DNA of 64,000 bases from Cenococcum geophilum 1.58 (lineage: Eukaryota > Ascomycota > Dothideomycetes > Gloniales > Gloniaceae), in NCBI GenBank assembly GCA_001692895.1, contig KV748194.1, positions 2,290,746-2,354,745 of the forward strand, read 5' to 3'. The notes under the pieces were generated by a model. That model saw only the letters and a program-made list of their open reading frames with translations, was not told where the DNA came from and searched no databases. A program made the translations under genes and the position numbers. Of the stretch, positions 22,028-33,699 are shown in pieces (within the stretch, counting starts at the first letter, position 1; every line of letters starts with the position of its first letter).

Positions 22028-22735
22028 AGGCCACCACTAATCATACACCCCCTAAATGATGCACGTACACCCCCCAATTGATACGCATACACCCCCTACC
22101 TTATTTAGTTTAGACGCTTCCTTATTAAGTTAGATGCTTCCTCATTAAGTTAGGATATCACGTGCGTTTGACTTGTTTGCGCCTGCATCGCGAAAATCAA
22201 AGTCGCGCCATGTAAGTTTTATGACTGCAACATCACGATCAAGTCTTAATTTTAGTTATAGTATAAGTAGTAGAATCTAAATTTGGATCGCGCGTGAGTT
22301 AATTAACTAGATTGCGTAGCGCTTTATAAGGCGTCGTGCAAACCAATTTGGGTGCTGCCACCTCTGCTTCGCGCCCCCCGCCCGCGCCCACGCCCGCGCC
22401 CGCGCCTGCGCCCGGTGGGACCCAAATTAACACCTCTACTTTGCATCTAAGAGCCTGCAATTATAGAGCGTCGCGGTAGTCGGCCTATTAACTCTATAAC
22501 TAGCTCTATAATTGCCAATCGCGTCAACAGATCTACTCGTAGAGAGCCCTCAGCATTTGAACGAAATACTATGGGCTCGTACTTTAATTTCGCGATGCAG
22601 GCGCAAACAAGTCAAACGCACGTGATATCCTAACTTAATAAGGAAGCATCTAAACTAAATAAGGTAGGGGGTGTATGTGTATCAATTGGGGGGTATACGT
22701 GCATCATTTAGGGGGTGTGTGATTAGTGGTGGCCT
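22028..22735. mobile_element. 708-bp MITE with long terminal inverted repeats and TA target site
   Basis: Both ends read aggccaccactaatca inward and are flanked by TA (22026-22027, 22736-22737). The arms extend about 155-175 bp, past cacgtgcgtttgacttgttt. The left arm holds a 20-bp tandem duplication (agacgcttccttattaagtt plus a variant) that the right arm lacks. No protein is encoded. The centre has a GC-rich low-complexity run of cgcccgcgcc words (about 22373-22420). Much of it is little mutated, suggesting recent arrival or escape from RIP. Confidence 0.88.
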
Positions 22736-22761
22736 TAAATAATTAAGAAAGTTGATCAATT

Positions 22762-22848
22762 ATGGCTATTGAGGTGTCCTGGCTATTTGGATGTCCACCA
22801 CCCACCCTTCGGGTGGGTGGTCAAGGCGCAGCTAACGAAGGCCACGGA
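22762..22848 (-). repeat. Pogo-type right terminal inverted repeat
   Basis: Matches the reverse complement of 17066-17153 with few differences, including the hairpin cacccttcgggtg. Confidence 0.88.
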
Positions 22849-22850
22849 TA

Positions 22851-24575
22851 ATAATAGGGAACTACCGTCTAAAACAGAGAACGTATACTTAGTACCTGAT
22901 AAAACATTTTAAAGCCACCCTAAGCTGCGAATTTTAATAAGAGCAACTAAAGGCTAATACTTAGAAGATTTAATAAGGAGGTATATATTTATGGCAGCGC
23001 TCCTAGGAGCAGCAAAAGCTGTAACTAAGCCCTTTAAACCGAAAACACTGCCATAAGCCAGGGCTAATATCTCTTAAAAATAATAGCCTATAGCTATAAA
23101 AGACGAAAACAAGTCCCTACTTAATAATACCACGTAGACCCTAGTCAACCCTCCTATAAATAGATGAGTTTTATAAGGGAAATAGGTCTACAAACTTAAA
23201 AGAGGACTAAATGGTAAAATACTACGGTATAAAGCCCGCTGGGTTATACGTGGATTTAAATAACAAGAAGGCGTTAACTATAATAAGATATTTGCATTAG
23301 TAGTTAAACTAATAAGCTATAAAACGATCTTTGCTATAGCTACAGCCCTTAACCTTAAAATTAAATAAATAGACATTAAAATAGCCTTCCTCTATAGAGC
23401 AATTAATAAATAAATATATATTAAGCAACTAATGGGGCTAGAAAACGGGATAAAAAGAGTTTATTAACTAAATAAGGCTCTTTACGGACTTAAATAATTA
23501 CCATAAATCTAGTATTATACTCTAGCCCTCTTCCTAAAAGGTCTAAGCTTTTATCCCTCTTATCTAACCTTAGCGTGTTTGCCAAAGGTTATATCTACCT
23601 AGTAGTCTACGTAAACGACCTACTAATAGTAGGCCCTAATAAAAGCGGAATATAAAAGATTAAAAACGCCCTTAGTAAACGCTTCTAGATGACTAACCTA
23701 GGGCCTTATACCTACTACCTAGGGATATTAGTACGCAGAGACCGACTAACCCACTCCCTTTAACTTTACTAAAAGGGGTACATTAAAAAAGTACTACGGG
23801 AATTTAATATGTGGGAGTATAAACCAGTTTTAACCCCTATAGATACTAATAAACTAAAACCCTTTAAGGAAGGCTTTATAACTATAGAAATAGACTAGAA
23901 CTAGTATACTAGGGCAATTAGGTCACTAATATACGCCATACTAGGAACCAGACCAGATATTGCATACGCGGTATTAGCCTATAGCCACTATATAACTAAC
24001 CTAGGAGAACTCTACATTAAAGCTGTAAAATAAATCTTTTAATACCTTTAAGGCACTATTAACCTAGAACTAAACTACTCCGGCTCCTTAGAAGAGCTAG
24101 TTAGATATACCAACTTAAACTAAGTAGAAGACATCGCGACTAAACGCTCCACTATAGGCTATGTCTTTAGTATTGGAAGCGGAGCAATTAGCTAGTCATT
24201 AAAAAGGCAGCCAGTTGTTATACTTTCTTCCTATAAGGTAGAATATATAGGAGAAATATAAGCTACTAAGGAAGCTATCTGGCTTAGGAACCTCCTAGCA
24301 GAGCTACTTAAATTGGAAAAAGAGCTAATAGCAACTATCATCTATGGAGATAACTAAGGCGCTATAGCCCTAGCTAAGAACCCTTAATTCTACCTTAAGA
24401 CAAAACACATCTCAATTTGGCGCTACTATGTACGGGAAAGACAGGCTAAAGGGGATGTAAACCTATAGTATATTCTAACGGAAAAACAGGTAGTAGATAG
24501 TCTTACTAAAGACCTACTAAAAGACAAATTTATTACCTTTAGAAACACATTAGGTTTAAGAACGTATAAATATTA
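22851..24575 (+). pseudogene. Copia reverse transcriptase and RNase H, RIP-degraded
   Basis: This continues the polyprotein beyond the nest. GFK*QEGVNYNKIFALVVKL is the start of the reverse transcriptase, and DIKIAFLYRAINK*IYIKQ (about 23360-23420) is motif A. The catalytic box reads YVNDLLI at 23608 in place of YVDD. ITNLGELYIKAVK and KRSTIGYVFSIGSGAISW-like pieces mark the linker and RNase H. KTKHISIWRYYVRERQA and QVVDSLTKDLLKDKF (about 24395-24530) are the Copia C-terminal end. It ends about 250 bp before the 3' LTR. Confidence 0.88.
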
Positions 24576-24828
24576 AGATTAAGAAATAGACTAATTAAGA
24601 TTTCCTATACCAGGTATAGAAAATTACTATTAGCTTAATTAAAGGCGGTAACTAAGATTACGTATCACGACATAAATTAGGCACTCTTTTCCTATTTTTC
24701 TTATAAGGAGTTTTAAGGTTTAATGAGGCCTAAAGGGGAAGTCCCTTTTTACTATTTATCTATCTACAAATTTATACAAAGAATTAAGCGAGAGTTGTCT
24801 ATTTTTACACCATTAGTTTAAGCAGGAG

Positions 24829-24954
24829 TGTTAAAAATCGGCCTTTTAGTGGCGTAAGGAGGCTGGTAAAGCCAGCCTCCTTAAGATTATACTATATAGC
24901 CACTAGCTTTTCCTAGATAGATATATTAAGTAATTAATATATCTACTTTTAATA
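24829..24954 (+). repeat. Copia 3' LTR
   Basis: 126 bp beginning tgttaaaaatcggcc, preceded by the purine-rich aagcaggag and followed by the second target duplication tacct. Confidence 0.9.
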
Positions 24955-24959
24955 TACCT

Positions 24960-25899
24960 AAACCCCTAGCTCCTAGAGGAGGCGGCGGCGGCCCCTTTAG
25001 AAGAAGATATTAAGGGGGAGAAGGTAGCAACCGTAAGCCTCTTTAGGACTTGCGCCGCTTTAATAGACTATACCTACTAAAGCGGGCCGCTATATAATAG
25101 CAAGTATAGGCGTTACTGGGCCTGCTTACCTGCTAGGAACTCTTTCTAAAGTAGGCCTAGTACTCCTTATTCCTTACTTAGTAAGCTAAGTACTAATTTT
25201 TTTCCCCGTAAGCTGCTTACCTAGCTCCGTCTCTATAATCCTCCTAATATAAGAGGTGTTCTTAGCGCCTACCAACGCCAGAAAGTCTAACTACTATTTA
25301 CCTATAACCGTAGGCATATAGTTAATAGTGGCCTTCCTATGGAGGACCCAGTTCCATAAAAGCCGCTATTAGTTTACTTACTAGGCGGCCGCAAAGCCAG
25401 CCTAAGTAAGGGGCAGCGGCGGGGCCGCGAGCGGTAGTAGCGGTGGTAGTAATAGTGGGAAAGGAGAAGGTAGTAGTAATAGTAATAGTAATCTATATAC
25501 TATATTAGCTAACGTTTAAAATATAAGACATTGCAAAACGTATAGTAGATTAGGCCACTAGCTAACGCCGTTATTATTATTATTATTATTATTATTGCTG
25601 CTAAGAGGCAGTATAGGAGAAGGATGGGGGATAGGGATAGGGACAGGGATAGGAGGAGCGCGAGTGCGGCGAAGGCGAGGAGGGCTATAGAATTGGTTAG
25701 TAAATAGCCTCTTTAAGTAGGGAAGTAGTTAGAAGCTTAGGTTAATTTTCTAAAGCTTTAATTAACTATTTAGTATAGGAAAATACCTATAGAGGACGCC
25801 GGACGTGACCTAAATATAGGGCTCTAGGATAAAGTATAGAGGCGGCGGCGAGAATGGCCTCCTTACTAATTAGAAAGTTTACTAGGTATAAAAGCACCC
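24960..25899. other. Low-complexity region without a recognised gene
   Basis: Microsatellites: (gta/ata)n around 25430-25490, (tta)n at about 25570-25600 and (ataggg)n-like runs at about 25626-25662. GC-rich words such as ggcggcggcggc occur near 24980. On the minus strand some stretches look coding (for example LVGAKNTSYIRRIIETELGK near 25200), but I do not recognise the protein. Confidence 0.4.
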
Positions 25900-26958
25900 A
25901 GGCTATAAGGGGAGTTATTATAAATAATTTTTAAAAAATTATTAGTATTAGTGTTGTAGAGAGAAATAGGGGGCGTAGATAACTGTAAGTACTAGCTTAT
26001 CTACTTTACCTTTATAAATATTTACTGCAATCTAACACTTATTTACTTTATATTATTAATTAAGTCATAAGCGCAAAACTTCTAAAGACTCGTATAAATT
26101 CCTAAGCCAATTAAAATACGTTATAATATTTTAAGCAGAGGTTATAGGTTAATAGGTAAGATTTTATATAAATCTACTACGTAAACTCCTGCTAACTCCT
26201 ACTAACTCCTACTAACTCCTACTAACTCCTACTAACTCCTAGACTAATTAGAACGCGCTATTATATAAAACCCTAAGCTCTCTATCTACGATTCTATAAG
26301 GAATTTCTCTTTACCCTTTAGTGTTACTTTTCTAATATACTTAGTTCTAGTTTTTAGAGTAAATATAAGTACTATATTTACATTTATATCCCTCTCCTAT
26401 ATAACTATCTAACGTTTAATAGGTGAGTCCCTTTAGTTACTAGCTTATCTTTTCCAGCTAGACATTAAAACTACCTATAATTAGGATATAACTAGAACGG
26501 CGGGCTAAGAATTAAATATAGCTATAACTTAAAAATTAAGAATAGCGATAACTTAAGAATTAAGACCGGCCGTACCCTAGGAGTTAAGAGCTACGGTATT
26601 CTAAGTATTAGGAGCAGCAATATCCTAAAAGCCTATAGTAGACGTACTATAGGTATGTCCACTACGCTCTATACTGCCTCCCGTATAGCAACCTAGACGG
26701 TAAGGCTATTATTCCATCGCTAAACGTACGTAATATACTCCGCTTATATAGATGGCTACTCTAGCAACTTATATACCACTAAGGCCTCACCCTAAGTAGC
26801 TTTTACCCGTCTCTTCCGCGCTAAATTGCTCTCGTAAGTAGTCCTAACCATCTTAACTATACTCCTTAATCGCTTAATTAACTAATTGCTATAGGTATCG
26901 CGATATTACCATAAGATAAATAGGGGAGCCGCACTTTCTAGTAAATCCGCCGCAAGTG
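25900..26958 (-). pseudogene. RecQ-like helicase, downstream part, cut off by Gypsy-A
   Basis: From the Gypsy-A border the minus strand reads on from the other half at 43002, for example DYLREQFSAEETGKSYLG near 26820 and PYRLGCYTGGSIERSGHTYS near 26680. The style resembles the C-terminal half of the large RecQ-like helicases of filamentous fungi. Assignment rests mainly on the upstream half carrying the helicase motifs and on the two halves being adjacent once Gypsy-A is removed. The 3' limit is uncertain. Confidence 0.45.
26089..26250 (+). repeat. CCAAT-repeat relatives and a 10-bp minisatellite
   Basis: aaattcctaagccaattaaa at about 26097 and aactcctagactaattagaa at about 26235 are units of the same family as the array at 10921. 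Between them lies a run of five to six aactcctact units (about 26190-26236), apparently an expansion of the same word. Confidence 0.75.
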
Positions 26959-27289
26959 TATAACGGAATCCCCCGGGAGGTACATATCCGATAAGACGGT
27001 AGGAGGTTTTATCTATATCCCATCTATATTCCAGAAGACACAATTAGACAGGTTAGGGGCGAAAGGTTTTACTAGCGTCTTAGAAGAAATATATAGGAAG
27101 CTAGTTCCCCTCTAGAGAAGAACTAGCGATTAGTCTCTAAATAAAAGTAGTTAGAAGTATTTGTCCTTTAATATATAAAAACTCATTCTACCTTCTACTT
27201 ACCTTTAACGTACCTTTAACTTACCTTCTACTTACCGGTAATACTATTAATTAGATAATTATACGTTCCGGTTAGGCTGGCCTCTTATA
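26959..27289 (+). repeat. Gypsy-A 5' LTR
   Basis: 331 bp, aligned without gaps to 42666-42996. Differences are mostly transitions in both directions. Confidence 0.9.
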
Positions 27290-27379
27290 ATTCTAATCGC
27301 TCTTAATCCTTTACGGAAGGAATATACGGCTATTAATTGACGATAACGGGCTATACCTCCTTACCCCCTAAAACAACGC

Positions 27380-28460
27380 CCCTACTATAAGAGGCTTAGA
27401 GAGTCTCCCTAGAGGAGCGCATTCCCTCTTCCTATAAAGAAGCCACGGCTGGTCTGTCTAACCTTGCGAGACCCTTAGGAATAATTACCGCTAGGGAGTT
27501 ATTAGAGCGGTTACTACGCGAGACCTTATAAAAAACAAAAGAGTTAGAGATATAATTAAGATAAGTATATTAGGACTACTAAGAACAATTATAAGGATAG
27601 TTAGGAGAAGTATAGACACCCTAAACACAAAGCAGACTTAAAGGGGCAACGCCACACTACGCTATAACGTTAGAAAAACCTAAATTCCGTATAAAGGAAC
27701 CTAATAAGTACTATGGTAATAGTCTTTAGAACTATAATCGTTTTATCCGTTAATACGAAACTAAGTTTCGGCTAGATCTAAAACGTTACTCTAATAAGTA
27801 TAATTAGATACTAATTACTTCTACCTTTCTGCGTGGCACCGTTAAGAGTTTATAGATATACTATAAGAAGAAACTTACTATACCCCTTAAATTTAGCGAA
27901 CTTAGGACCTAGTTAGTTAATTAGGTCTAAGACCCTACTAATTAAGGGATAGACTATAACTAGCGATACTATAACGCTAAACAGCGGGATGGTTAGACTA
28001 TGGTTTAGTTTATAAACTACTTAGAAGAACTAGAAGACAATATACCCTACTTAAATCTGTGGGATGACGCTATATAACTTTACCAGCTACTCGCTAAGCT
28101 ATAACCTAAGATTTAACAGGCCATATAAGAGAAGGGCGAAATTCCTACCTCTTAAGAAAAGCTTATCTTTAAAGCTACTTGGATTAAGAATGCTAAAAGA
28201 GACTATTTAGGTAAGCAAAAGGAACGAGATGTTAATAATAAAGAGTATAGGACTAGACCTAGCTTTAATAATAGGGGCAGATTCCGACCTAACTGCCCTA
28301 TAGAAGGACAACGTAAGCAGGCCTCGCAGCCCTAGAGCAACACTAGTTAACCCTAAAATAATAATAGGCAGAGACCTAATCTGTAGGAGGGGAACCGGGA
28401 GATATATACCTGTTATAACTGCGGTAAAAAGGGCTATATAAGCCGCTTCTACTAGTAAAA
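27380..28460 (+). pseudogene. Gypsy-A gag with CCHC knuckle
   Basis: A Gag-type protein is readable with stops: NLARPLGIITARELLERLLR (about 27460), FRIKEPNKYYGNSL, then TFLRGTVKSL near 27820 and RDGQTMVQFINYLEELEDN (about 27990), ending in an Arg/Gln/Asn-rich linker. The zinc knuckle CYNCGKKGYISRFY lies at about 28410-28452; the His of CCHC reads Tyr, consistent with a C-to-T change. It would form the particle and bind element RNA. Confidence 0.85.
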
Positions 28461-28539
28461 GAAGTAAGAGTTAGCCTAATTAGGAAAAGAGACAGCCTAG
28501 TAGATCTTTACTCCCTTATACTAGGCCAGCTAGAGAAAA

Positions 28540-31500
28540 AGAGAGTAAACTACAGCATAGTTATTCCTGTCTCTATTTAAGTTAATAATAAATAGGTAAC
28601 GTAAGACTGCCTTATAGACAGCGGCGTAAGTATAGGGTTTATTTCCTAATTACTAGTAAAAGAATTAGATTTGGACCTTAGCGGCTTATAGGTGCGCACC
28701 GTTTGAAGTATTAGAGGCTATTAAATTCCGTACTATAGGGAATAGATGTTTTCTATTACTAGTTAAGACCGTAACAGTTTATAAAACAAGTAGGAGATAC
28801 GCTTCTACGCCGCAGAAATTAAGGGGTATAACCTTATTCTGGGATACCTATAGCTTCGCTAAGTTAATCTAGATATTAATTAGCCTTTAGCCTTATATTA
28901 ACACCGGAAGTCTTAATCGCGTATTATAGTTAAGGATTAAAAGACTTTCCTAAGCTATATATAAGAAGAAGGGTGGGTATATGCCATATATGCTACTCTT
29001 AACCCTAAAAATAAAGACATAGGGTATTTATTTTTGGATATCTGGCTATACGCAGTTAAGGAACTAGAGATTCCGCAGGAATATATAGACCTAGAAGAGG
29101 TTTCTAATAAAGAGGCTGTATAGACCTTACCTAACCCTATATTAGTTAAGTATAAGATAAATATAGGGGACAAGCAACCTCCTTTTGGACTATTATATAA
29201 CTTATTAGAAAATAAACTAGCCGTATTATATTAGTATATAGTAGACAATCTTTAGAAAGAATGGATTTAGCCCTCTATAAGCCCGATAGGGGCACTAATT
29301 ATATTTATACTAAAGAAAAACAGAACCCTTTGCCTCTATATTAACTACTAGGTGCTTAATAGGATTACTATAAAGAATTACTACCCGCTATCCTTAATAG
29401 GGGAGCTTATTAACAGGCTATTAGGCGTAAAGATATTTATAAAACTAAATCTAAAAGATATATATTATTGAATCCGGATTAAAGCCGGCAATAAGTAGAA
29501 AACAGCGTTTTAAACATAGTACGGCCACTTTAAGTACCTAGTAATGCTATTTAGGCTCACTAACGCACCGGCAACATTTTAGGCCTATTAAACACAATAT
29601 ATATAGTCTATCTTAATAACATTATAGTTTACTCTAATAACTACGAAGTATATACGCACTACGTGTAAATAGTACTTAAAAGACTAAGGGAATATGAGCT
29701 TTATATAAACCTAAAAAAATGCTTATTCTATATCACTAGCATTAATTTTCTGGGCTTTATTATTAGCGTTAACGGAGTATTAATAGAGAAAAGCTGGGTA
29801 GACGCTATTAGGGAATGGCCATACCCTATAACGTTTAGAGAAGTATAGGTTTTCTTAGGCACGGCGAACTTCTACTAAAGGTTTATTATTTACTATTTAT
29901 AAGTAATACTCCTAATTACCAATCTACTAAAAGGATCTAAGAATGGCAAGAAGTTAGGACCCTTTATATTTAGGGAAGCTGCTAAGTAGGTAATAGACTA
30001 GTTAAAGGATTTATTTATGTTGGCGCCTATCCTAATATACTTCTGCTAGGAGCTATATATATACCTTAAAACAGATATATCTAGCTTTACCCTAGGGGCA
30101 ATTATATCTTAATTAAAAGACGGAGAATAGCATCCTATAGTATTTTAGTTAAGGAAAATAACCCCTATAAAGTAGCGTTATATAATACACGACTAGGAGC
30201 TACTTATAATAATTATAGTAATAAAGTACTAGCGACATTATTATATAGGAAGCAATTATCCTATTAAAGTCCTTACAGACTATAATAACCTAAAATACTT
30301 TATAACTATAAAGGTGTTAAGCGGTCAACAAGTAAGATAGGTAGAGGCACTATTATAGTATAACTTTAAAATTACGTACCGCCTAGGAAAGATAAATCCT
30401 ATTAATAGGTTATTAAGACATCTAGATTATAAGATAGGGAGGATCTAGGATAGTATAGGGGAAATAATCCCTATATTATAAAATTTGCTTAGGAAGAAAG
30501 AAGACTCTTTCCCTAGAACTATAGAATTTTATAATAGGGTAGAGGTCCTAGCAATATAGCTATAAAGCGATATAATTATAAAGCCGTAGGATATAGTTAT
30601 AGACTAGGTTATAGACTAAGTAGATATTATAAAGTTAGTATATCCCAAAATTAGCGAGAATTCTATAGGATATACTAGAGGTATTACGGCACCTTTAACT
30701 TAACGGCGTATTAGCTATAAGTTTTCGGATCTAAGGGGGATAGGCGAGATGCCTATTCGTAGTATGGCATACTATATAACAGTAGGAGAATCTACTAGCA
30801 CTAATAGTTTAAAACGTCTTATACCACACCTTAAGTCTATAATAGCGGTAGGCGAAATAAAAGTAAGTAATCTATATAAAACCTTTTTAGATCTTCTTTT
30901 TTAAGCTTAATAAAGGGACACCTTTACCTCTAGGGAGAGGTAGAAAGATATAGTAGAGACCAACTTAGCTAGAGTCACTAAGAAGCTATAGCAGCAAGAC
31001 TAAAAGGGTCTATTGCGCTTTAAGGGTGCTATATATGTCCTAAAGGACTAAGCAATTTAAGATAAAATTCTAAAGGTTTTCTATAATAACCCTCTTAGGG
31101 GTTACTACGGTGCTAACAAAACCCTTAAGGCCGTTTAAAGGAAATACTTTTAGGACGGGATGTCTAAAGAGGTTAAGGACTATATATTAAGGTATAATAC
31201 GTGCCAAAGGATATAGATATCTAGGCATCGCCTATATAGTAAGTTATTAGTGCTTCCTATTCCGTAAAGACCTATATTAGAATTAATAATAGATTTTATT
31301 ATAGGCTTACCCCCTACTAAGATAAGAACTGGAGAGGTTACTAACACTATCCTAGTAATTGTTAATAGGTATATAAAGTTTTTAGGATACTTTACTATTA
31401 TAATAATAATTATAGTAGCAGAACTAGCAGACCTGTTTTTAAAACAGTGGCTCTTATTTAGTACGCTAAGGGGAATTATATCTAATAAAGGTACCGTATT

Positions 31501-32350
31501 TAATAGTGCATTTTAGTCTTTATTCTATCTCTTATTAAAAATACGGCGAAGGATAAGTACTGCCTTTTACCTATAAATAGACGGGCTAATAGAGTATCTA
31601 AATACGTTATTGGAACACTATCTCCACTACTATATTAATTATTAATAGGATAATTAGATATTATAGTTAGCTTTAGCGTAGTATATATATAATATAAGCA
31701 TCTATAGTAGTATAAAAATAACCCCTTATAAAGCATTGTTTAGAGTAAAAGCAAATAACCCCTAGAATATTAAGGATATTATTCCTAAAAGAGAGGCACT
31801 AATAGCGTCTAAAAGAATTAAGCAAATAAGAATTCGTAGAGAGGAACTTAAAAAGCACTTACTAGACGCCCAGGCTATATAAAAAAGGTACTATAACAAA
31901 AAATATATACCGAAAGAATTTGAGATAGGAGACGAAGTCTTACTATTTATAAAAAATATCCGAATAAAACGTATTAAGAAGAAGCTAAATTACTAGTAGC
32001 TTAGACCCTTTAAGATAGTTAGGAAAACTAAAGGAAACTAAGCCTATAAATTAGAATTACCAAAATCTTATTTAATATATCCTATATTTTATATTTCCTT
32101 ATTAAAGCTATACTAGAGAAGAGATAGTACGGAACTACCCCTACCTAGCGAAATTAATAGGGAACTAGAATGGAATGTAGAAGATATTCTAGACTAAAGA
32201 TGGCGCTAGAAGAAACGCGAATTTTTAGTTCATTAGGAAGGATACTTTTAGGCGTATAATAGTTAGGAATATAAGGAGCACCTTTAGCTAAAATATAATA
32301 CCGTAATTAAAACCTTCCTAAGAACTAAAGGTAAAGATTTAAAAATGGTT
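28540..32350 (+). pseudogene. Gypsy-A pol: protease, RT, RNase H, integrase, chromodomain
   Basis: Protease active site CLIDSGVSIGF keeps DSG (28617-28625). The reverse transcriptase box reads YLNNIIVYSNN at 29609 instead of YLDD, followed by FLGFIISVNGVLIEKSWVDA and VFLGTANFY*RFI. RNase H shows LKTDISSFTLGAIIS (about 30065) and LSGQQVRWVEALLQYNF. Integrase shows DFIIGLPPTKIRTGEV at 31292, where the first catalytic Asp is kept, and GLIEYLNTLLEHYL. A chromodomain follows near 32160-32290 (VEDILD*RW, EFLVH*EGYF*AYNS). Chromodomain Gypsy elements target heterochromatin. Many RIP stops; inactive. Confidence 0.88.
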
Positions 32351-33163
32351 CCGGATATACTATAGGTAAAGTAATAAGGAAGACCCTATAAATTAAAACT
32401 ATAAGATTAAGTATAGGTATTAAGAACGGAAACGTTTTACTATTATAATAGGGATCCTAAAATCCTATAAGAGGAAGCCTATAGAAATCTATAGGAGAAC
32501 TACTAGGGATACTATTTAAAGAAGACGCTATTTAAGAAGGAGTATTAGCACTATAAGAAGTGGCCTTAGGGATTTAGAAAGATCCCCTAGGGATAAAAGG
32601 AGAGTATCTGGCCTGGCACTGAAGATATATAATAGAGTTAATAGTATAAAGAGGAGTAAAAGGACAGCCTATAAAGAATTAGAAATTTTAAGAAATTATA
32701 AGGCACCTATAGGAATACTACCCGTTTATTATATATGGGGATTATAGTAGTATACTATATTTATATAGATTATTACTAAAGCTTAAAATAAAGGCATCCC
32801 TAAAATATAAAGTTAATTCCCAATAATAGGGCATTCTGGAGGCACCCAAGAAGTACTATATAAAGCTATTCTATAAGAAGAAGGAAAGAGCTAGGTAATA
32901 ACTTAAATACTAGCAGTAGTAATAGGAGCCTCTTCTTCCATCTTAACGTCATTATTAACGGTATTATTAGCTTTTCTATCCCTAGAAGTATTAGCACTTC
33001 TACTAATATTTTTCTTAGAATAATAGGTATTAGAAGGACTAGTATAAGCGGGAGACTAGCAAGGAGAATATTTATCTTAACCTTTATTGCTATCCTTAGT
33101 ATCCCTAGGTTTTAAATCGGCGTCTAAATAGGGATTAAAGAGACGTTAGCTAAAGGAGTTAGT
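32351..33163 (+). pseudogene. Gypsy-A region downstream of the chromodomain, part 1
   Basis: After the chromodomain the plus strand stays coding-like with Gln/Trp-type stops (for example ESIWPGTEDI near 32600 and TRLLYMGIIVVYYIYI near 32720), up to the Gypsy-B insertion. I do not recognise the protein. Together with 41521-42650 it makes nearly 2 kb of 3' sequence beyond pol, more than ordinary Gypsy elements have. Confidence 0.4.
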
Positions 33164-33168
33164 ATAGT

Positions 33169-33594
33169 TGTAATGGAACCTTGTAGCGGGAACTACGGTA
33201 GGTCCTATTATTGGGCTAGGTGTGTAGGAAATGCAAGTATAAAAGTTAACAATGTAATAACAACTGGTGGAGTGGTTGCCTAATAGATTAACTCTAATTA
33301 TATTCTAAGAATTACTATAAGGAAGGAACTATCTAGGTAGGGACTAAGGGTCCTTAAATATATAACTGTACTCCTATAAAATCCTTCTTATACGTAATAT
33401 ACGTCTTATATATAAAGTACGTAAGTTCCTTTTATTCCTTTTATTTAATACATAGCATATTATATGACTTTGGTTACTATTCCTCGTTATATAGTTCTAC
33501 CGGCTTTATCCTAGACCGTACCTGTATTAACTAACTAGCTTTTTCTAACTCCTCTCCTAGTAGTTATAATATTGTACTTAAAGCGTCCATAATA
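33169..33594 (-). repeat. Gypsy-B 3' LTR (left)
   Basis: 426 bp, tgtaatgg...ccataata in plus orientation, equal in length to the right LTR and more mutated than it. Confidence 0.9.
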
Positions 33595-33699
33595 CTATCT
33601 CCCTCCTCTTTATCTTTGTCCTTAAAGATTTAAAATATCTCTAAGTTATTTACTAAAGGTGTAATATCCGTCTAATTAATTTAGTTAATATTATTGCTT

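Larger units (their letters stand above)
17066..22848 (-). mobile_element. Composite pogo/Fot-type nest with long terminal repeats and TA target site
   Basis: Terminal inverted repeats of about 87 bp (17066-17153, 22762-22848) start tccgtggccttcgttagctg. They are flanked by TA (17064-17065, 22849-22850), as for Tc1/mariner-pogo elements. The transposase lies next to the left end on the minus strand. The remaining 3.9 kb is unusual for a pogo element and contains a piggyBac gene and a MITE, so the unit is best read as a pogo element that was itself invaded. Confidence 0.85.
13274..24954 (+). mobile_element. Copia-type LTR retrotransposon interrupted by a TA-flanked nest
   Basis: LTRs of 126 bp at 13274-13399 and 24829-24954 share cggccttttagtgg and the inverted pair ggctagtaaagccagcc. 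The 5-bp target duplication is tacct at 13269-13273 and 24955-24959. Between them are gag, protease, integrase, then reverse transcriptase and RNase H, the Copia order. A 5785-bp insertion (17066-22850) separates integrase from reverse transcriptase; without it the element is about 5.9 kb, normal for Copia. All domains carry RIP stops. Confidence 0.93.

Noticed and set aside
21840..22030. Right end of the piggyBac element
   Set aside because: No TTAA-flanked inverted repeat pair with the 18900-19150 side could be found.
25626..25662. Telomere-like repeat (ggataggg words)
   Set aside because: Units are atagggNN variants in a purine-rich low-complexity run, not a TTAGGG array.
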